A stretch of 64,000 nt of DNA from Halomonas sp. S3-1-1 (GCF_023757625.1 NZ_JALGBZ010000002.1:895623-959622), one strand, 5' to 3'; shown: positions 40,705 to 50,526, counted from the first letter of the stretch. Program-made: numbers and translations. Notes: generated by a model not told the origin, from the letters alone.

Positions 40705-43700
40705 TTACTCCTGGCCGGCACTGCCTTGCTTGCGCTTTTCGCGCGGGTCGTTGTGCGCCCGGCGGCGGCGCTTCGGCGCCGGTTTGGCGGAAGCGCTGTC
40801 GTCCTGCGGGGCAGGCTCGGCATTTGCCTGGTCAGCGCTCTGCTCATCGGAAGGCTGCGCCACTGCGCGCTCTGTAGGGGCAGTAGGCGCGGCTTCCGGT
40901 TCAGCGTCGGTCGCTGCTACCGTGGAAGCGCCATCGGCGTTCGAATCTGCCTGGTCGTCGGCGCTGGCATCCACCTTCGCGGCAGTGTCGGCTTTCGACG
41001 CTGACTCGGCGCTTTCGAGCTGCTCCGTCGGGTTCGACGCCTCGCGACTCACGTTGAGTGAGGCTTGCTCGTCGGCGTGGGTCTCGTCCTGAACCTGGGG
41101 TGAGGCGAGGGCTTCTTCCTTCGGCGCCTGAACGTCGTTTTCAGCCGGTGTCGGTGCGTCAGCAGGCTCAACGCTCTGCTCGGGCTGCGCCTTTTGGGCA
41201 TCCTCGGCAATCGCCGTCTCGGGGGGTTTCGGCTCGGTGGCGACGGGCGACTCAGCGGCCGGGGTTTCCTCCGGCTGGGGTGACGCTACGCTTTCCGGCG
41301 CAGCGACCTTGTCGCTTGCCAGCGCGTCGTCGGCGCTTGAAGCCGTATCGCCATCGGAGGCGTCGCTGCTCATCGGCGCTTTGCGCTCCTGAGCTGCAGG
41401 CTCGCTGTCGACTGGCGCTGGCGCACTTGTCGCATCAACCGTCTCCGGCTCGGCGCTTTCGGCCTGGGGCGCTTTTTGCTCAGCGACAGGCTCTTGCGGC
41501 GCCTGCACTTCGCGTTCCTGCGTCAGGGACTCCGCGGCGAGGGCGTCATCGGTGCCCGGCGCCGACGCAGCGGCCGGGGTTTTCTCGGCATCAGGCGCTT
41601 GCTCGCTCTTCGCGCCGCTTGCCGGTGCCTGCTCGCGCTGGAGGGGCTCGGCGCTGGCGGGCTCGCTTGCCGTGCTCTTCACGTCGCTGACGCTTTCAGC
41701 GGGCGCCGGGGCGTTGGCGGCGTCGCGCTGCAGAGCGAGCTGCTCGGCTTCGGCTTTCGGGTTGATCGCCTGCTTGCGCGAGCGGTTGCGCGGGTTGTTG
41801 CGCGTACGCTTGGGCTTGCCGTCGTCTTTCGGAGCGTCCTGCTTCGGCTCGGCCTTGGCGTCGGTTTTCTGCTCGCCTTTTGGCTCGGGCTTCTGCTCGC
41901 TTTTGGGCTCCGCCTTGGCGTCGGCTTCTTTGGGTGCGCGGCTCTCGTTCTTGGGCTTGGCGTCGCGCGGCTTGTCGCGGCGGCCGTCACTTCGCTTATT
42001 GGACGGGGTCTGGTTCGCCTCGCTCTCGCCGCTGCGCTCGCTTTGGCGCGCGGGCTTGGCGCTATCGCTGGCTTTTGTCTCGCTGGATTGGGCGTTGCCC
42101 GCCTGAGCGCTATTGGTCTGGCCGTTGCGACGGCGATTGCGCGTGCGGTTCGGGCCGCCGCGCTTGTCGCTCGACTCGTCGTCGCCCTTGGCGCTTTGGC
42201 CATTGCGGACTTCGGTTTGGCTGGACTCGCTGCGCGCCGTAGCGTTATCCGGGCGCTTCTCGCGCGCCGGCTTACCGCGCTCGCCGCCCTGGCTGCGCTC
42301 GCCAGTGGCGCTTTTGTCGCTTGTCTGCGACCTGCGTGAGGCGGGCTCGGCGGCGGGCTTTTGCTCGTTGGTGGGGGCGTCGTCGCTACCCAACAGTTTG
42401 GCGAAGCCGCGAATCAAACGGCCTAGTACGCCGGATTCAGCGTTGGCCGGTGCCTCGGATTTGGCGGCGGGAGCGGGGGCGCTGTCGGTTTGCAGCGACG
42501 CCGGCGCCGGGGCGTTGTGAGCAACGGTCTTGACCGCGGCTTCGGCGCGCTGGGCCGGCGGGGCGAAGCTTGGATCCGGCTCCTTGCCGATCTCGGTCTC
42601 CATGGAGAGCTCGTAGCTCGAGAGGGTATGGCTTTCGTCCTCGTCGAGGTGATCCGAGCGCAGGCGCTGCACGTCGTAGTGCGGCGTGTGCATTTCCGGG
42701 TTGGGCAGGAGCACTACGCGAACGTCCTGACGCGCTTCGATATCGGCGAGCACGCTGCGCTTTTCGTTGAGGAGGTACGTGGCGACCGGCACCGGCAAAA
42801 TGGCGCGAATCTGGGCGCTACGCTCCTTCATCGCCTCCTCTTCGATCAGACGCATGATCGACAGCGACAGTGAGCGCACGTCACGAATGCTGCCCTGGCC
42901 GTCACAGCGCGGGCACACCCCACCGCTGGTTTCGCCCAGCGACGGCCGCAGGCGCTGGCGCGACATTTCCATTAGGCCAAAGCGGGAAATCCGGCCGATC
43001 TGGACGCGCGCGCGGTCGAGCTTGAGCGCGTCGCGCATGCGGTTTTCGACTTCGCGCTGGTTGCGCGCCGGGCCCATATCGATGAAATCGATGACCACCA
43101 GGCCACCGATATCGCGCAGGCGCAGTTGGCGGGCGATCTCGTCGGCGGCTTCCGAGTTGGTCTGAAGGGCGGTTTCCTCGATGTCGCTGCCGCGGGTGGC
43201 GCGCGCCGAGTTGATGTCGATGGAAACCAGCGCTTCGGTGTGGTCGATGACGATCGAGCCGCCGGAGGGCAGCTTCACTTCGCGCTGATAGGCGGTTTCG
43301 ATCTGGGATTCGATCTGAAAGCGCGAGAACAGCGGCACTTCGTCGGTGTAGAGCTTGATCTTTTGCTGGTACGAGGGCATTACCTGGCGGATGAAACTCA
43401 GCGCCTCGGCGTGAATCTCGGGGCTATCGATCAGCACCTCGCCGATGTCCTGGCGCAGGTAGTCGCGCATGGCGCGAATGATAACGTTGGATTCGCGGTA
43501 GACCAAAAACGGCGCCGGGCGCTTGGAGGCTTCGGCGGTAATCGACTCCCACACTTGGGCGAGGTAGTCCAGATCCCACTGAAGCTCTTCGGCGCTGCGC
43601 CCGATGCCGGCGGTACGCACGATCAGGCCCATCTTGTCCGGCACGGTCATCTGCGACATCGCGTCCTTGAGCTGGCTGCGATCGTCGCCTTCGATACGCC

Positions 43701-44115
43701 GCGAGATGCCGCCGGCGCGCGGATTGTTGGGCATCAAAACCAGAAAACGCCCGGCCAGGCTGATGAAGGTGGTCAGCGCCGCACCCTTGTTTCCGCGCTC
43801 CTCTTTATCGACCTGAACGATGACTTCCTGACCTTCCTTTAGCACCTCTTTGATGCTGGGGCGGCCGGAAACGTCCTTTAGAAAGTACTCGCGCGAGATC
43901 TCCTTGAGCGGCAAAAATCCGTGGCGCTCAGCGCCGAAGTCGACGAACGCCGCTTCCAGGGAGGGCTCGACCCGGGTGATCTTGCCACGGTAGATATTGG
44001 CTTTTTTCTGTTCGCGGGCGCCGGATTCGATATCCAGATCGTACAGGCGTTGACCGTCGACGAGCGCAACCCGCAGCTCTTCGGGCTGGGTTGCGTTGAT
44101 GAGCATTCTTTTCAT
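40705..44115 (-). CDS. rne: Ribonuclease E
   Basis: 1136 residues from the ATG at 44115 ([21 protein letters not shown]). The catalytic half (1 to about 520) has the S1 domain, the DNase-I-like site with [13 protein letters not shown] and VVIDFIDM, and the zinc link CPRCDGQG at about 401-408. The C-terminal half is low in complexity (Ala, Glu, Pro, Lys, Arg), with Arg-rich patches such as [13 protein letters not shown] and [16 protein letters not shown] and ending [16 protein letters not shown]. Such patches bind RNA and degradosome partners; an NDPR motif near the end is also found in Pseudomonas. RNase E starts most mRNA decay and processes rRNA and tRNA. A leader of about 330 bases would allow autoregulation. 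Confidence 0.97.
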   Translation of the reverse strand: MKRMLINATQPEELRVALVDGQRLYDLDIESGAREQKKANIYRGKITRVEPSLEAAFVDFGAERHGFLPLKEISREYFLKDVSGRPSIKEVLKEGQEVIVQVDKEERGNKGAALTTFISLAGRFLVLMPNNPRAGGISRRIEGDDRSQLKDAMSQMTVPDKMGLIVRTAGIGRSAEELQWDLDYLAQVWESITAEASKRPAPFLVYRESNVIIRAMRDYLRQDIGEVLIDSPEIHAEALSFIRQVMPSYQQKIKLYTDEVPLFSRFQIESQIETAYQREVKLPSGGSIVIDHTEALVSIDINSARATRGSDIEETALQTNSEAADEIARQLRLRDIGGLVVIDFIDMGPARNQREVENRMRDALKLDRARVQIGRISRFGLMEMSRQRLRPSLGETSGGVCPRCDGQGSIRDVRSLSLSIMRLIEEEAMKERSAQIRAILPVPVATYLLNEKRSVLADIEARQDVRVVLLPNPEMHTPHYDVQRLRSDHLDEDESHTLSSYELSMETEIGKEPDPSFAPPAQRAEAAVKTVAHNAPAPASLQTDSAPAPAAKSEAPANAESGVLGRLIRGFAKLLGSDDAPTNEQKPAAEPASRRSQTSDKSATGERSQGGERGKPAREKRPDNATARSESSQTEVRNGQSAKGDDESSDKRGGPNRTRNRRRNGQTNSAQAGNAQSSETKASDSAKPARQSERSGESEANQTPSNKRSDGRRDKPRDAKPKNESRAPKEADAKAEPKSEQKPEPKGEQKTDAKAEPKQDAPKDDGKPKRTRNNPRNRSRKQAINPKAEAEQLALQRDAANAPAPAESVSDVKSTASEPASAEPLQREQAPASGAKSEQAPDAEKTPAAASAPGTDDALAAESLTQEREVQAPQEPVAEQKAPQAESAEPETVDATSAPAPVDSEPAAQERKAPMSSDASDGDTASSADDALASDKVAAPESVASPQPEETPAAESPVATEPKPPETAIAEDAQKAQPEQSVEPADAPTPAENDVQAPKEEALASPQVQDETHADEQASLNVSREASNPTEQLESAESASKADTAAKVDASADDQADSNADGASTVAATDAEPEAAPTAPTERAVAQPSDEQSADQANAEPAPQDDSASAKPAPKRRRRAHNDPREKRKQGSAGQE

Positions 44116-44455
44116 GGTGTCTCGCAATGCGTATGCACCGATGCGCCGTCAAGGCGTTGGCGTCGACGAATCGCTTTTGCTGCGTGCTTGTGCTCGGCGC
44201 ATGGCTATGCTGACGCATTGAGCCGGGGGCAGTGTGGCCCGCTCGGCTAGGAGGCGTTGAGTACGTGGCGGAGGCAGGACGTGTTTCGGTGGCGTTGACG
44301 TCCATCCGGCCCTGCTGACACCGCCTACACCTGGCATTCATCGATTCGTCAACGCCGGTATCGGCACAGCGTTGATCCTGACGCCTCGGGTCGGATTTTC
44401 GATGGCACTTTCGATTAATCGAGCAGTGACATTTGAACTCCGAACCGGGGCGTAA
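44116..44455 (-). promoter_or_regulatory. Long 5' untranslated leader of rne
   Basis: No gene is supported between the rne start and its putative promoter. Only short minus-strand frames without coding bias occur. Known: E. coli rne has a leader of about 361 nucleotides that RNase E itself binds to control its own mRNA. The length predicted here, about 330, is similar. I infer the same kind of feedback; the RNA structure was not computed. Confidence 0.5.
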
Positions 44456-44484
44456 CGTATATTCCAATTTTTCGCGGCGGCCAA
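44456..44484 (-). promoter_or_regulatory. Putative rne promoter
   Basis: On the minus strand, TTGGCC (44484-44479) and TATACG (44461-44456) are separated by 17 bases. The start would be near 44449. The match is moderate; spacing and the resulting leader length support it. Confidence 0.4.
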
Positions 44485-44830
44485 CCAGGCATCGCCGCGA
44501 ACACTACCGCCTGTCGGGCGGCAGGGTTACTTCGTTTTTTACATCCGGTAATGGGTAATGCGTACACTAATCCATTGGACCTTCGCTCGGGCCTGCGTGT
44601 TGGACGGGCAGGCGCTTGGGCAGAGCGCTTGGGCAGGAAAACAACGGTGTCTGTTGGGCGTACCCAACCTGCATCACGCCCTGCCAATGAGCCACTTGGA
44701 ATATAACAGGTAAGCCTGGCGCCAGCAATTGACGCAATGGCGCAAGCACTGCGTTAGAATGGGCCGCTTTGACACTGACGGTTTTACAACCGACAAGGAT
44801 AGTGTCACAACCGACCAGGAGCATGCGGCC
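44485..44830. promoter_or_regulatory. Region upstream of rluC
   Basis: About 346 bases without a supported gene, between the rne promoter and rluC. A TTGACG (44729-44734) and a TAGAAT (44755-44760) stand in the right order for an rluC promoter, but the spacer is 20 bases, longer than usual. An AGGAG ribosome site lies at 44817-44821. Confidence 0.35.
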
Positions 44831-45772
44831 ATGGCCGAAGGGCGCGAAGTGCAGTGGGTGGAGATCGCCCCGGAACAGGCGGGTCAGCGAATCGATAATT
44901 TTTTGATGACCCGTTTAAAGGGGGCGCCCCGCGCCTTGATCTATCGCATCGTGCGAAAGGGCGAAGTGCGCGTCAATAAAAAGCGCGTCAAGGTGGACTA
45001 CCGGCTCAACGCCCATGATCTGGTGCGCGTGCCGCCGCTTCGCCTGACCCCGCGTGAGGCGCAAAAGGAGGTAAGCGATAGCCTGCGCGATCTGTTGATC
45101 GGCAGCGTCATCATGGAAGGTCCGGACTGGATGGTCATGAACAAGCCCTCAGGCCTTGCGGTGCACGGCGGAAGCGGCGTGAAGATCGGGCTGATCGAGG
45201 CGCTTAGACAGGTGCGTGACGATCTGAGCTTTTTGGAGCTCGTTCACCGCCTTGACCGCGACACCTCCGGGTGTTTGCTGCTTGCCAAGTCCCGCGAGGC
45301 GCTGGTGACGCTCAACGAGTCGCTCAAAAAGCATGCCATGGACAAGCGCTATGTGGCGCTGGTCAGCGGGCGCTGGCCGGCGCGCAAGACCTACGTTAGC
45401 GCGCGCCTTGATCGGTATGACGCCGGCAACGGCGAGCGCCGTGTGCGAGTCGACCCGAACGGCAAGGTCTCGCGCACCCATTTTCAGGTGCTGGAAACCT
45501 TCGAGAAAGTGACGCTAATCGAGGCGGAGCCGGTGACCGGGCGCACCCACCAAATTCGCGTGCACGCCGCCCACGCCGGCCACGCACTTTTGGGCGACGA
45601 CAAGTACGCCACTAAAGAGAGCGGCTACATGTCACGCCAGCTCGGCGTCGAGCGCCTGTTTCTGCACGCCCGCGCACTGACCTTTCCCGAGCCGGGTAAC
45701 GGCCGCCCGGTCACGGTGAAAGCGCCGCTGCCCGAGGCGCTCGAATCCGCCCTTGCCCGCGCGCGCCGTTAA
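44831..45772 (+). CDS. rluC: 23S rRNA pseudouridine(955/2504/2580) synthase RluC
   Basis: 313 residues from the ATG at 44831, with AGGAG upstream; the open frame reaches 34 codons further up into the promoter region. An N-terminal S4 RNA-binding domain (AGQRIDNFLMTRLKGAPRALIYRIVRKGEVRVNKKRV region, about 15-55) precedes the catalytic domain with ELVHRLDRDTSGCLLLAK, where the Asp of HRLDRDTSG is the catalytic residue. The rne-rluC divergence is shared with E. coli and Pseudomonas. Confidence 0.95.
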   Translation: MAEGREVQWVEIAPEQAGQRIDNFLMTRLKGAPRALIYRIVRKGEVRVNKKRVKVDYRLNAHDLVRVPPLRLTPREAQKEVSDSLRDLLIGSVIMEGPDWMVMNKPSGLAVHGGSGVKIGLIEALRQVRDDLSFLELVHRLDRDTSGCLLLAKSREALVTLNESLKKHAMDKRYVALVSGRWPARKTYVSARLDRYDAGNGERRVRVDPNGKVSRTHFQVLETFEKVTLIEAEPVTGRTHQIRVHAAHAGHALLGDDKYATKESGYMSRQLGVERLFLHARALTFPEPGNGRPVTVKAPLPEALESALARARR

Positions 45773-45782
45773 AGGATTGACC

Positions 45783-46436
45783 ATGCGTTATGAGCTGATC
45801 ATTTTCGACTGGGACGGCACGCTGATGAATTCGGTGCCGAAAATCGTCGCCTGCATGCAGGCCGCCGCCCGGGAGGCCGAGTGGGGCGAGCTCGAGGTGA
45901 GCGCGATCGAGAACATCATCGGCCTGGGGCTGCCCGAGGCGATTGCCACGCTCTGCCCGGGCATCGACGGTGGGCGCGCCGAAACGCTCAGGCAGCGCTA
46001 CTCGCACCACTTCGTGGTCGAAAACACCACGCCCATGCCGTTTTTCGACGGCGCCCTGGAGGGACTTTCGCGTCTGAAGTCCCGTTCGGGGCAGCGTTTG
46101 GCGGTGGCCACCGGTAAAAGCCGCCGCGGGCTCGAACGGATCTTTCGCGAAACCGACAGCGGCGCGCTGTTTGACGCCAGCCGCACGGCGGACGAAACCC
46201 GCTCGAAGCCGCATCCGCAGATGCTCGAGGAGCTTCTTGGCGAGCTCGATATCGACGTCTCCCGCGCTGTGATGGTAGGCGATACCGAGTATGATCTTGA
46301 GATGGCGCGCGCACTCGGTATGGACCGTGTCGGCGTCACCTACGGCGTACACACCCCGGCCAGGCTTCGTCAAAGCGAGCCTCGCTGGATAGCACACAGC
46401 GTTTCCGATCTTTTCAACTGGCTCGAAGGCGAGTAG
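45783..46436 (+). CDS. HAD-superfamily phosphatase (Gph-like)
   Basis: 217 residues from the ATG at 45783. FDWDGTLMNS (residues 8-17) is the HAD motif I with nucleophile Asp, ATGKSRRGLER is motif II, KPHP motif III, and VGDTEYDLEMARALG motif IV. A helical cap domain (about 18-85) makes this subclass IA. The substrate is not known; phosphoglycolate or a nucleotide is possible. It follows rluC by ten bases, as in Pseudomonas. Confidence 0.9.
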   Translation: MRYELIIFDWDGTLMNSVPKIVACMQAAAREAEWGELEVSAIENIIGLGLPEAIATLCPGIDGGRAETLRQRYSHHFVVENTTPMPFFDGALEGLSRLKSRSGQRLAVATGKSRRGLERIFRETDSGALFDASRTADETRSKPHPQMLEELLGELDIDVSRAVMVGDTEYDLEMARALGMDRVGVTYGVHTPARLRQSEPRWIAHSVSDLFNWLEGE

Positions 46437-46473
46437 CTCGCCTGGCCGCCCATCCCGCTGACAGGAACATGCC

Positions 46474-47598
46474 ATGAACAACGACGAGGGACGTCTCGAC
46501 CCGCCGCCGCGCCGCCGCCTGGACGAGCAGGGCGATACGGCGTCAGGCCGTGAGGACCGCTGGACCCAGGGGCCGGAAGTAACCAAAAGCGAGCGCGGCG
46601 AGACGCTTGCGGGCGCGCTGGGCGACAGCAGCGAGACGCTGCGTGAGCGCCAGCGGTTGGCGCAGATCGAAATGATGGATCGCTGGATCGGCGGCGTGCT
46701 CACCGAGCAGCGCCGCAGCCGGCGCTGGAAGCTCTTTTTCCGCCTTTTACTGCTGACGCTGGTGCTCGCGCTGCTCTTTTTTGCGCTCTACCGCATGTTC
46801 TTTCCGGCCTCTGGCGGCGCCGCGCCGGCGCAAAAGCACTTGGCGCTGGTCGAGGTTCACGGCGTGATCGCCGCTGATGCGCCGGCCAACGCGGAGCGCA
46901 TCATCAAAGGGCTCGACCGGGCCTGGGAGGCGGACAGCGCCGCCGCCATCGTGCTGCATATCGACAGCCCCGGCGGGAGCCCGGTGCAGTCCCAGCGTGT
47001 TTACGCCGAAATCATGCGGCTAAGAGAGCAGGGCGACAAGCCGATCATCGCCGTGATCGAGGATATCGGCGCGAGCGGTGCCTACTACATCGCCTCGGCG
47101 GCGGACACCATCGTCGCCTCGCCTGCGAGCCTGGTGGGCTCCATCGGGGTAATCTACGCGGGCTTTGGGTTTCAGGAAGCGATCGATGAGCTCGGCGTCG
47201 AGCGCCGGGTGATGACCGCCGGCGAGAACAAGGCGTTTCTGGACCCGTTCCAGCCGCTGGACGAAGAGATCGCCGCTTTCTGGCAGGGCGTGCTCGAGCA
47301 GACGCATCAACAGTTCATCGATGACGTCATCGCCGGGCGCGGCGACCGGCTGGTACAAAGCGACGAGCTCTTCTCTGGTTTGATCTGGAGCGGTGAGCAG
47401 GCAATCGAGCTTGGGCTCATCGATGAGCTGGGTAGCCTTGAGCAGGTCGCCCGCGCGCAGGTCGATGAGGCTGCCTGGGAAAATTACACCCCGCGCCTCG
47501 ACCCCTTCGAGCGCTTCACGCGGGGCTTCACCGGCGCGGCGGCAGAGCTCTTGGGCGTCGAGACTACGCGCTCGCCGCTTCGTTTCGAGGCGCGTTAG
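46474..47598 (+). CDS. sppA: Signal peptide peptidase SppA (S49 family), short type
   Basis: 374 residues. A long polar cytoplasmic N-terminus (about 1-85) leads to one membrane segment (LFFRLLLLTLVLALLFFALY, about 90-109) and a ClpP-like protease domain. IDSPGGSP and EDIGASGAYYIASAAD hold the oxyanion loop and catalytic Ser region, and GSIGVIYAGFGF follows. It digests leftover signal peptides in the inner membrane. The 3' end overlaps the convergent maf gene by four bases. Confidence 0.93.
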   Translation: MNNDEGRLDPPPRRRLDEQGDTASGREDRWTQGPEVTKSERGETLAGALGDSSETLRERQRLAQIEMMDRWIGGVLTEQRRSRRWKLFFRLLLLTLVLALLFFALYRMFFPASGGAAPAQKHLALVEVHGVIAADAPANAERIIKGLDRAWEADSAAAIVLHIDSPGGSPVQSQRVYAEIMRLREQGDKPIIAVIEDIGASGAYYIASAADTIVASPASLVGSIGVIYAGFGFQEAIDELGVERRVMTAGENKAFLDPFQPLDEEIAAFWQGVLEQTHQQFIDDVIAGRGDRLVQSDELFSGLIWSGEQAIELGLIDELGSLEQVARAQVDEAAWENYTPRLDPFERFTRGFTGAAAELLGVETTRSPLRFEAR

Positions 47599-48209
47599 GC
47601 GGTTGCCACGCGCTCGCCGAGCGGGTCCATGCCCGCCTGGCGCAAAAGCGTACACAGCGCCATTAACGGCAGGCCGATGAGCGCGTTGGGGTCACGCCCA
47701 TCGAAGGCGTCGAACAGCGTGATCCCGAGCCCTTCCATGCGAAAGCTGCCGGCGCTATCCAGCGGCTGCTCGGTCGCCACGTAGCGCTCGATCTCGGTGT
47801 GAGTCAGGCTTCGAAAGACGGCCTCGAAGGGCTCGACGATGACGTCGTGCTGGCCGCGGCGAGTATCGAGCAGCGCCAGGCCGGTCAAAAAGCGCACTCG
47901 ATGGCCGGAGAAGCGCGCAAGGTTGGCGCAGGCGCGCTCGGCGGTGTGCGGTTTACCGAGTATCTCGCCGTCGAACAGCGCGATCTGATCCGAGCCGATA
48001 ATCAGGTGATCGGGAAACTCATCGGCAACGGCGCTCGCCTTGCTTAGTGCCAGCCGATGCACCAGCGCCTCCGGCGACTCATTCGGCTGCGGGGTTTCGT
48101 CGATATCCGGCGAGCGGCACTGATAAGGAAGCTGGAGGCGGTCGAGCAGCGCTTTGCGAAAGCGGGAGCTCGAGGCGAGTACGAGCGGGGCGTTGGCGAC
48201 TTCGGGCAC
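47595..48209 (-). CDS. maf: Maf-like nucleoside triphosphate pyrophosphatase (YceF type)
   Basis: 204 residues from the GTG at 48209, preceded by AAGGAG. LVLASSSRFRKALLDRL is the N-terminal nucleotide loop; IIGSDQIALFDG and LGKPHTAERA are Maf motifs. The DQ-I-A version and the yceD-rpmF neighbourhood suggest the YceF subgroup, which hydrolyses 7-methyl-GTP and so cleans the nucleotide pool. It diverges from yceD across a 379-base gap. Confidence 0.9.
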   Translation of the reverse strand: MPEVANAPLVLASSSRFRKALLDRLQLPYQCRSPDIDETPQPNESPEALVHRLALSKASAVADEFPDHLIIGSDQIALFDGEILGKPHTAERACANLARFSGHRVRFLTGLALLDTRRGQHDVIVEPFEAVFRSLTHTEIERYVATEQPLDSAGSFRMEGLGITLFDAFDGRDPNALIGLPLMALCTLLRQAGMDPLGERVATA

Positions 48210-48550
48210 GGCATTCTCCTTGGGACTTTAAAGGGCGTTTTATAACTTAATATGTGTAAGGTGGTAAAAGCGCCCGACCTGGCTGATTTAAACTGCGGCC
48301 TGGCACGAGTTTGAAAATGCAGTTCAAGGCGGTTCATAAAAAGACGTTGAAAACCTGATCTAAAACAGTAGTTAAAAACCGTCTGTCTGGGTAGTGTCGG
48401 GCGGCTAAAAGCGGCGTTAGGCAGGTGGATGCTTAATGAGAGAAGCGCGTTTTATGACGTTTTAATACCCTTTGATAACGCTTTTTATACCGCCTTTGGT
48501 AAAACTTGTGAGATTAACGCCTAAAAGGGCAAAGAAATGGCGGTACGGCT
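48210..48550. promoter_or_regulatory. AT-rich gene-free region between maf and yceD
   Basis: No coding frame is supported. The base composition is clearly more A+T-rich than the genes around it. CGTTTTA-like elements recur: CGTTTTATAAC at 48236, CGTTTTATGACG at 48448, CGTTTTAATAC at 48458 and CGCTTTTTATAC at 48479. It must hold the maf promoter and the upstream control region of the fatty acid operon. The yceD promoter itself follows at 48551. Confidence 0.45.
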
Positions 48551-48579
48551 TTGACAGGGCCGCGGCGAGTGCCTATCAT
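48551..48579 (+). promoter_or_regulatory. Strong sigma-70 promoter directly in front of yceD
   Basis: TTGACA (48551-48556) and TATCAT (48574-48579) stand 17 bases apart: a perfect -35 box, ideal spacing and a good -10. The expected transcription start is at 48586-48588, only one to three bases before the yceD ATG at 48589. Confidence 0.75.
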
Positions 48580-48588
48580 TGCGCGCCT

Positions 48589-49137
48589 ATGTTGACCTCA
48601 CAACTCCCCAGTCGGGTCGAGCCTTATAAGCTCGCCGCCCGCGACGAACGACTCGAAGGCCAAGTGGCGCTAGACAGAATGCGCCGTTTGGCCGAAGAGG
48701 CTGGTGAACAAACCGGCGAATGCTTTGCATCGCTTGCGTTTGGTATCGATGCCCAGGGTCGTCGTGAAATTCGTGGCCATTTGCGTGCAACGCTCTCGCT
48801 TGCGTGTCGCCGCTGTCTGGTGCCGCTAAGCCAGGACGTGTCGAGCGACTTCCTGCTGGGAATGATTGCCGACGAGGCGCTGGCGTCCGAGCTTCCTGCC
48901 AGTCACGAGCCGGTACTGGTGAAAAACGAACAGCTGGACTTGCTGACGGTGCTCGAGGACGAACTCATCCTCAGTTTGCCGCAAGTGGTCTATCACGACG
49001 AGGCCGAGTGTCATGTCTCGTCAGATCAGCTGGTCAGCAAGACGGACGGCGCAGACGATGCGCCTGCCCCCGCATCGAATCCTTTCGCGGTGCTAGGCGC
49101 CTTGAAAGGAAAGGACTCATCCGACGGTAAGAAGTAA
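48589..49137 (+). CDS. yceD: YceD / DUF177 family protein, large ribosomal RNA accumulation protein
   Basis: 182 residues. The family pattern is visible: ACRRCLVPL (Cys-x-x-Cys), DLLTVLEDELILSLPQVVYHDEAEC, and the C-terminal NPFAVLGALKGK. The start at 48589 fits E. coli YceD and has no Shine-Dalgarno; an in-frame extension upstream runs through the promoter and is not credible. YceD is needed for normal 23S rRNA amounts and is the first gene of the yceD-rpmF-plsX-fab operon. The message is probably leaderless or nearly so. Confidence 0.9.
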   Translation: MLTSQLPSRVEPYKLAARDERLEGQVALDRMRRLAEEAGEQTGECFASLAFGIDAQGRREIRGHLRATLSLACRRCLVPLSQDVSSDFLLGMIADEALASELPASHEPVLVKNEQLDLLTVLEDELILSLPQVVYHDEAECHVSSDQLVSKTDGADDAPAPASNPFAVLGALKGKDSSDGKK

Positions 49138-49173
49138 GCAGTACTTACCTACTTAATCCAGGAGTAACATCCC

Positions 49174-49344
49174 ATGGCAGTTCAAAAAAGTCGTAAAACT
49201 CGTTCCAAGCGCGGCATGCGTCGTAGCCACGACGCCCTGACCGGCCCGACCTTGTCCCAGGACAAGGAAACCGGTACTACCCATCTGCGCCACCACGTTG
49301 CGCCGGACGGCTTCTACCGCGGTCGCAAGGTCGTCGAGGTATAA
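49174..49344 (+). CDS. rpmF: 50S ribosomal protein L32
   Basis: 56 residues, [20 protein letters not shown] at the N-terminus and [17 protein letters not shown] at the end. It is the zinc-free gammaproteobacterial form, without the cysteine pairs of some L32 proteins. AGGAG lies seven bases upstream of the ATG. It links ribosome output with the lipid genes of the same operon. Confidence 0.98.
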   Translation: MAVQKSRKTRSKRGMRRSHDALTGPTLSQDKETGTTHLRHHVAPDGFYRGRKVVEV

Positions 49345-49386
49345 GCCTCACGCCTTATTTAAACGGCAAAACGGAGCCAGTCTCGC

Positions 49387-50439
49387 GTGCGCCTGGCGAT
49401 TGATGCAATGGGGGGCGATGAAGGTCCCCGCTGTATCGTCGAAGGGTCTGCCAGGGCGGTAGTCGAACGCCCCGAGCTTGAACTGGTTCTGTTTGGCCCT
49501 GCTCAGCGCTTGGCGACTGAGCTTAAGCGCTTGCCGCGGCCCTTGGCTGCGGCAGCGTCGCGTTTGGTGGTTCGTGATACGTCGGATCATGTGCGCCCGG
49601 ATGCCACCGCGGCCTGGGCGCTACGCTACGGTCACGCCACCAGCATGGCTGCCATGCTGTCGATGGTCGCCAGTGGCGAGGCGAGTGCGGGCGTCAGCGC
49701 GGGCAATACCGCCGCCCTCGTTGCGCTCGCCCGGCGCGACGTCGGGCTTAGCGGCGGGCTTTCGCGCCCGGCGATCAGTACGTCGATTCCGTCCGGACAA
49801 AGCGGGCGCTGCTATTTGCTGGATCTTGGCGCCAACGTTGACTCGCCGCCGGAGCGGCTGGTGGATTTCGCCCTCATGGGGGCGGCGATGGTGCAGTGTC
49901 TGGACGGCGTCGAGAGGCCAAGCGTTGCGCTATTGAACGTAGGGGTCGAGGCGGTCAAGGGTAGTGCCAGCGTGCGCCAGGCCGATGCGTTTCTTCGCGA
50001 GCGCGCCACGTTGCTGGGGCTCGATTATCGCGGCTATGCCGAGGGAGGCGATATCTACCGGGGAGGGCTCGACGTGGTGGTCTGTGACGGCTTCGTCGGC
50101 AACGTCACGCTCAAGGCGAGTGAAGGCCTGACCCGGATGCTTATGGAGCGTCTGCAAACGGCGCTTGGCTCGCGCCCAAGCGGGCGACTGGCGAGTTGGT
50201 TGGCAAGGCCCTTGTTGCGTCAGCTCAAGCGTGAACTGAGCCCGGCGCGCTATAACGGAGCCTCACTTTTGGGTCTTAAAGCGAGCGTAGTGAAAAGCCA
50301 CGGCAGCACCGACGCCGAAGGCTTTTACTACGCGATCGAACGCGCGCTACACGAAGTAGCGCACAGTCTGCCCGCCCGTGTGGAGCGCCTGCTTTTAGAG
50401 CGTGGCCCGCACGGGGCGAGCAATAAAACAACGCATTGA
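49387..50439 (+). CDS. plsX: Phosphate acyltransferase PlsX
   Basis: 350 residues, GTG start with GGAG upstream. The protein begins VRLAIDAMGGDEGPRCIVEG, with SAGNTAALVALA and VCDGFVGNVTLKASEG as family motifs. PlsX converts acyl-ACP to acyl phosphate for PlsY and so starts phospholipid synthesis. fabD follows directly; fabH, found here in E. coli, is missing, as in Pseudomonas. Confidence 0.96.
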   Translation: MRLAIDAMGGDEGPRCIVEGSARAVVERPELELVLFGPAQRLATELKRLPRPLAAAASRLVVRDTSDHVRPDATAAWALRYGHATSMAAMLSMVASGEASAGVSAGNTAALVALARRDVGLSGGLSRPAISTSIPSGQSGRCYLLDLGANVDSPPERLVDFALMGAAMVQCLDGVERPSVALLNVGVEAVKGSASVRQADAFLRERATLLGLDYRGYAEGGDIYRGGLDVVVCDGFVGNVTLKASEGLTRMLMERLQTALGSRPSGRLASWLARPLLRQLKRELSPARYNGASLLGLKASVVKSHGSTDAEGFYYAIERALHEVAHSLPARVERLLLERGPHGASNKTTH

Positions 50440-50526
50440 AAGTTGATTGGACGGCCGGTCGCCAGCGGCGCCGTCTCGTCCATGTGCTCGAATGAGCAAA
50501 TGCCTACTAGAGCAAAGGTGAACGAT

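Noticed and set aside
41058..42339. Plus-strand Ala/Arg/Leu-rich open frames over the rne tail
   Set aside because: Opposite-strand reading of the low-complexity RNase E tail; the hydrophobic look comes from the repeated codons.
44149..44687. Small minus-strand frames in the rne leader
   Set aside because: No ribosome site, no recognisable domain; an untranslated leader explains the stretch better.
50440..50526. Absence of fabH between plsX and fabD
   Set aside because: The same arrangement occurs in Pseudomonas; fabH is expected elsewhere.
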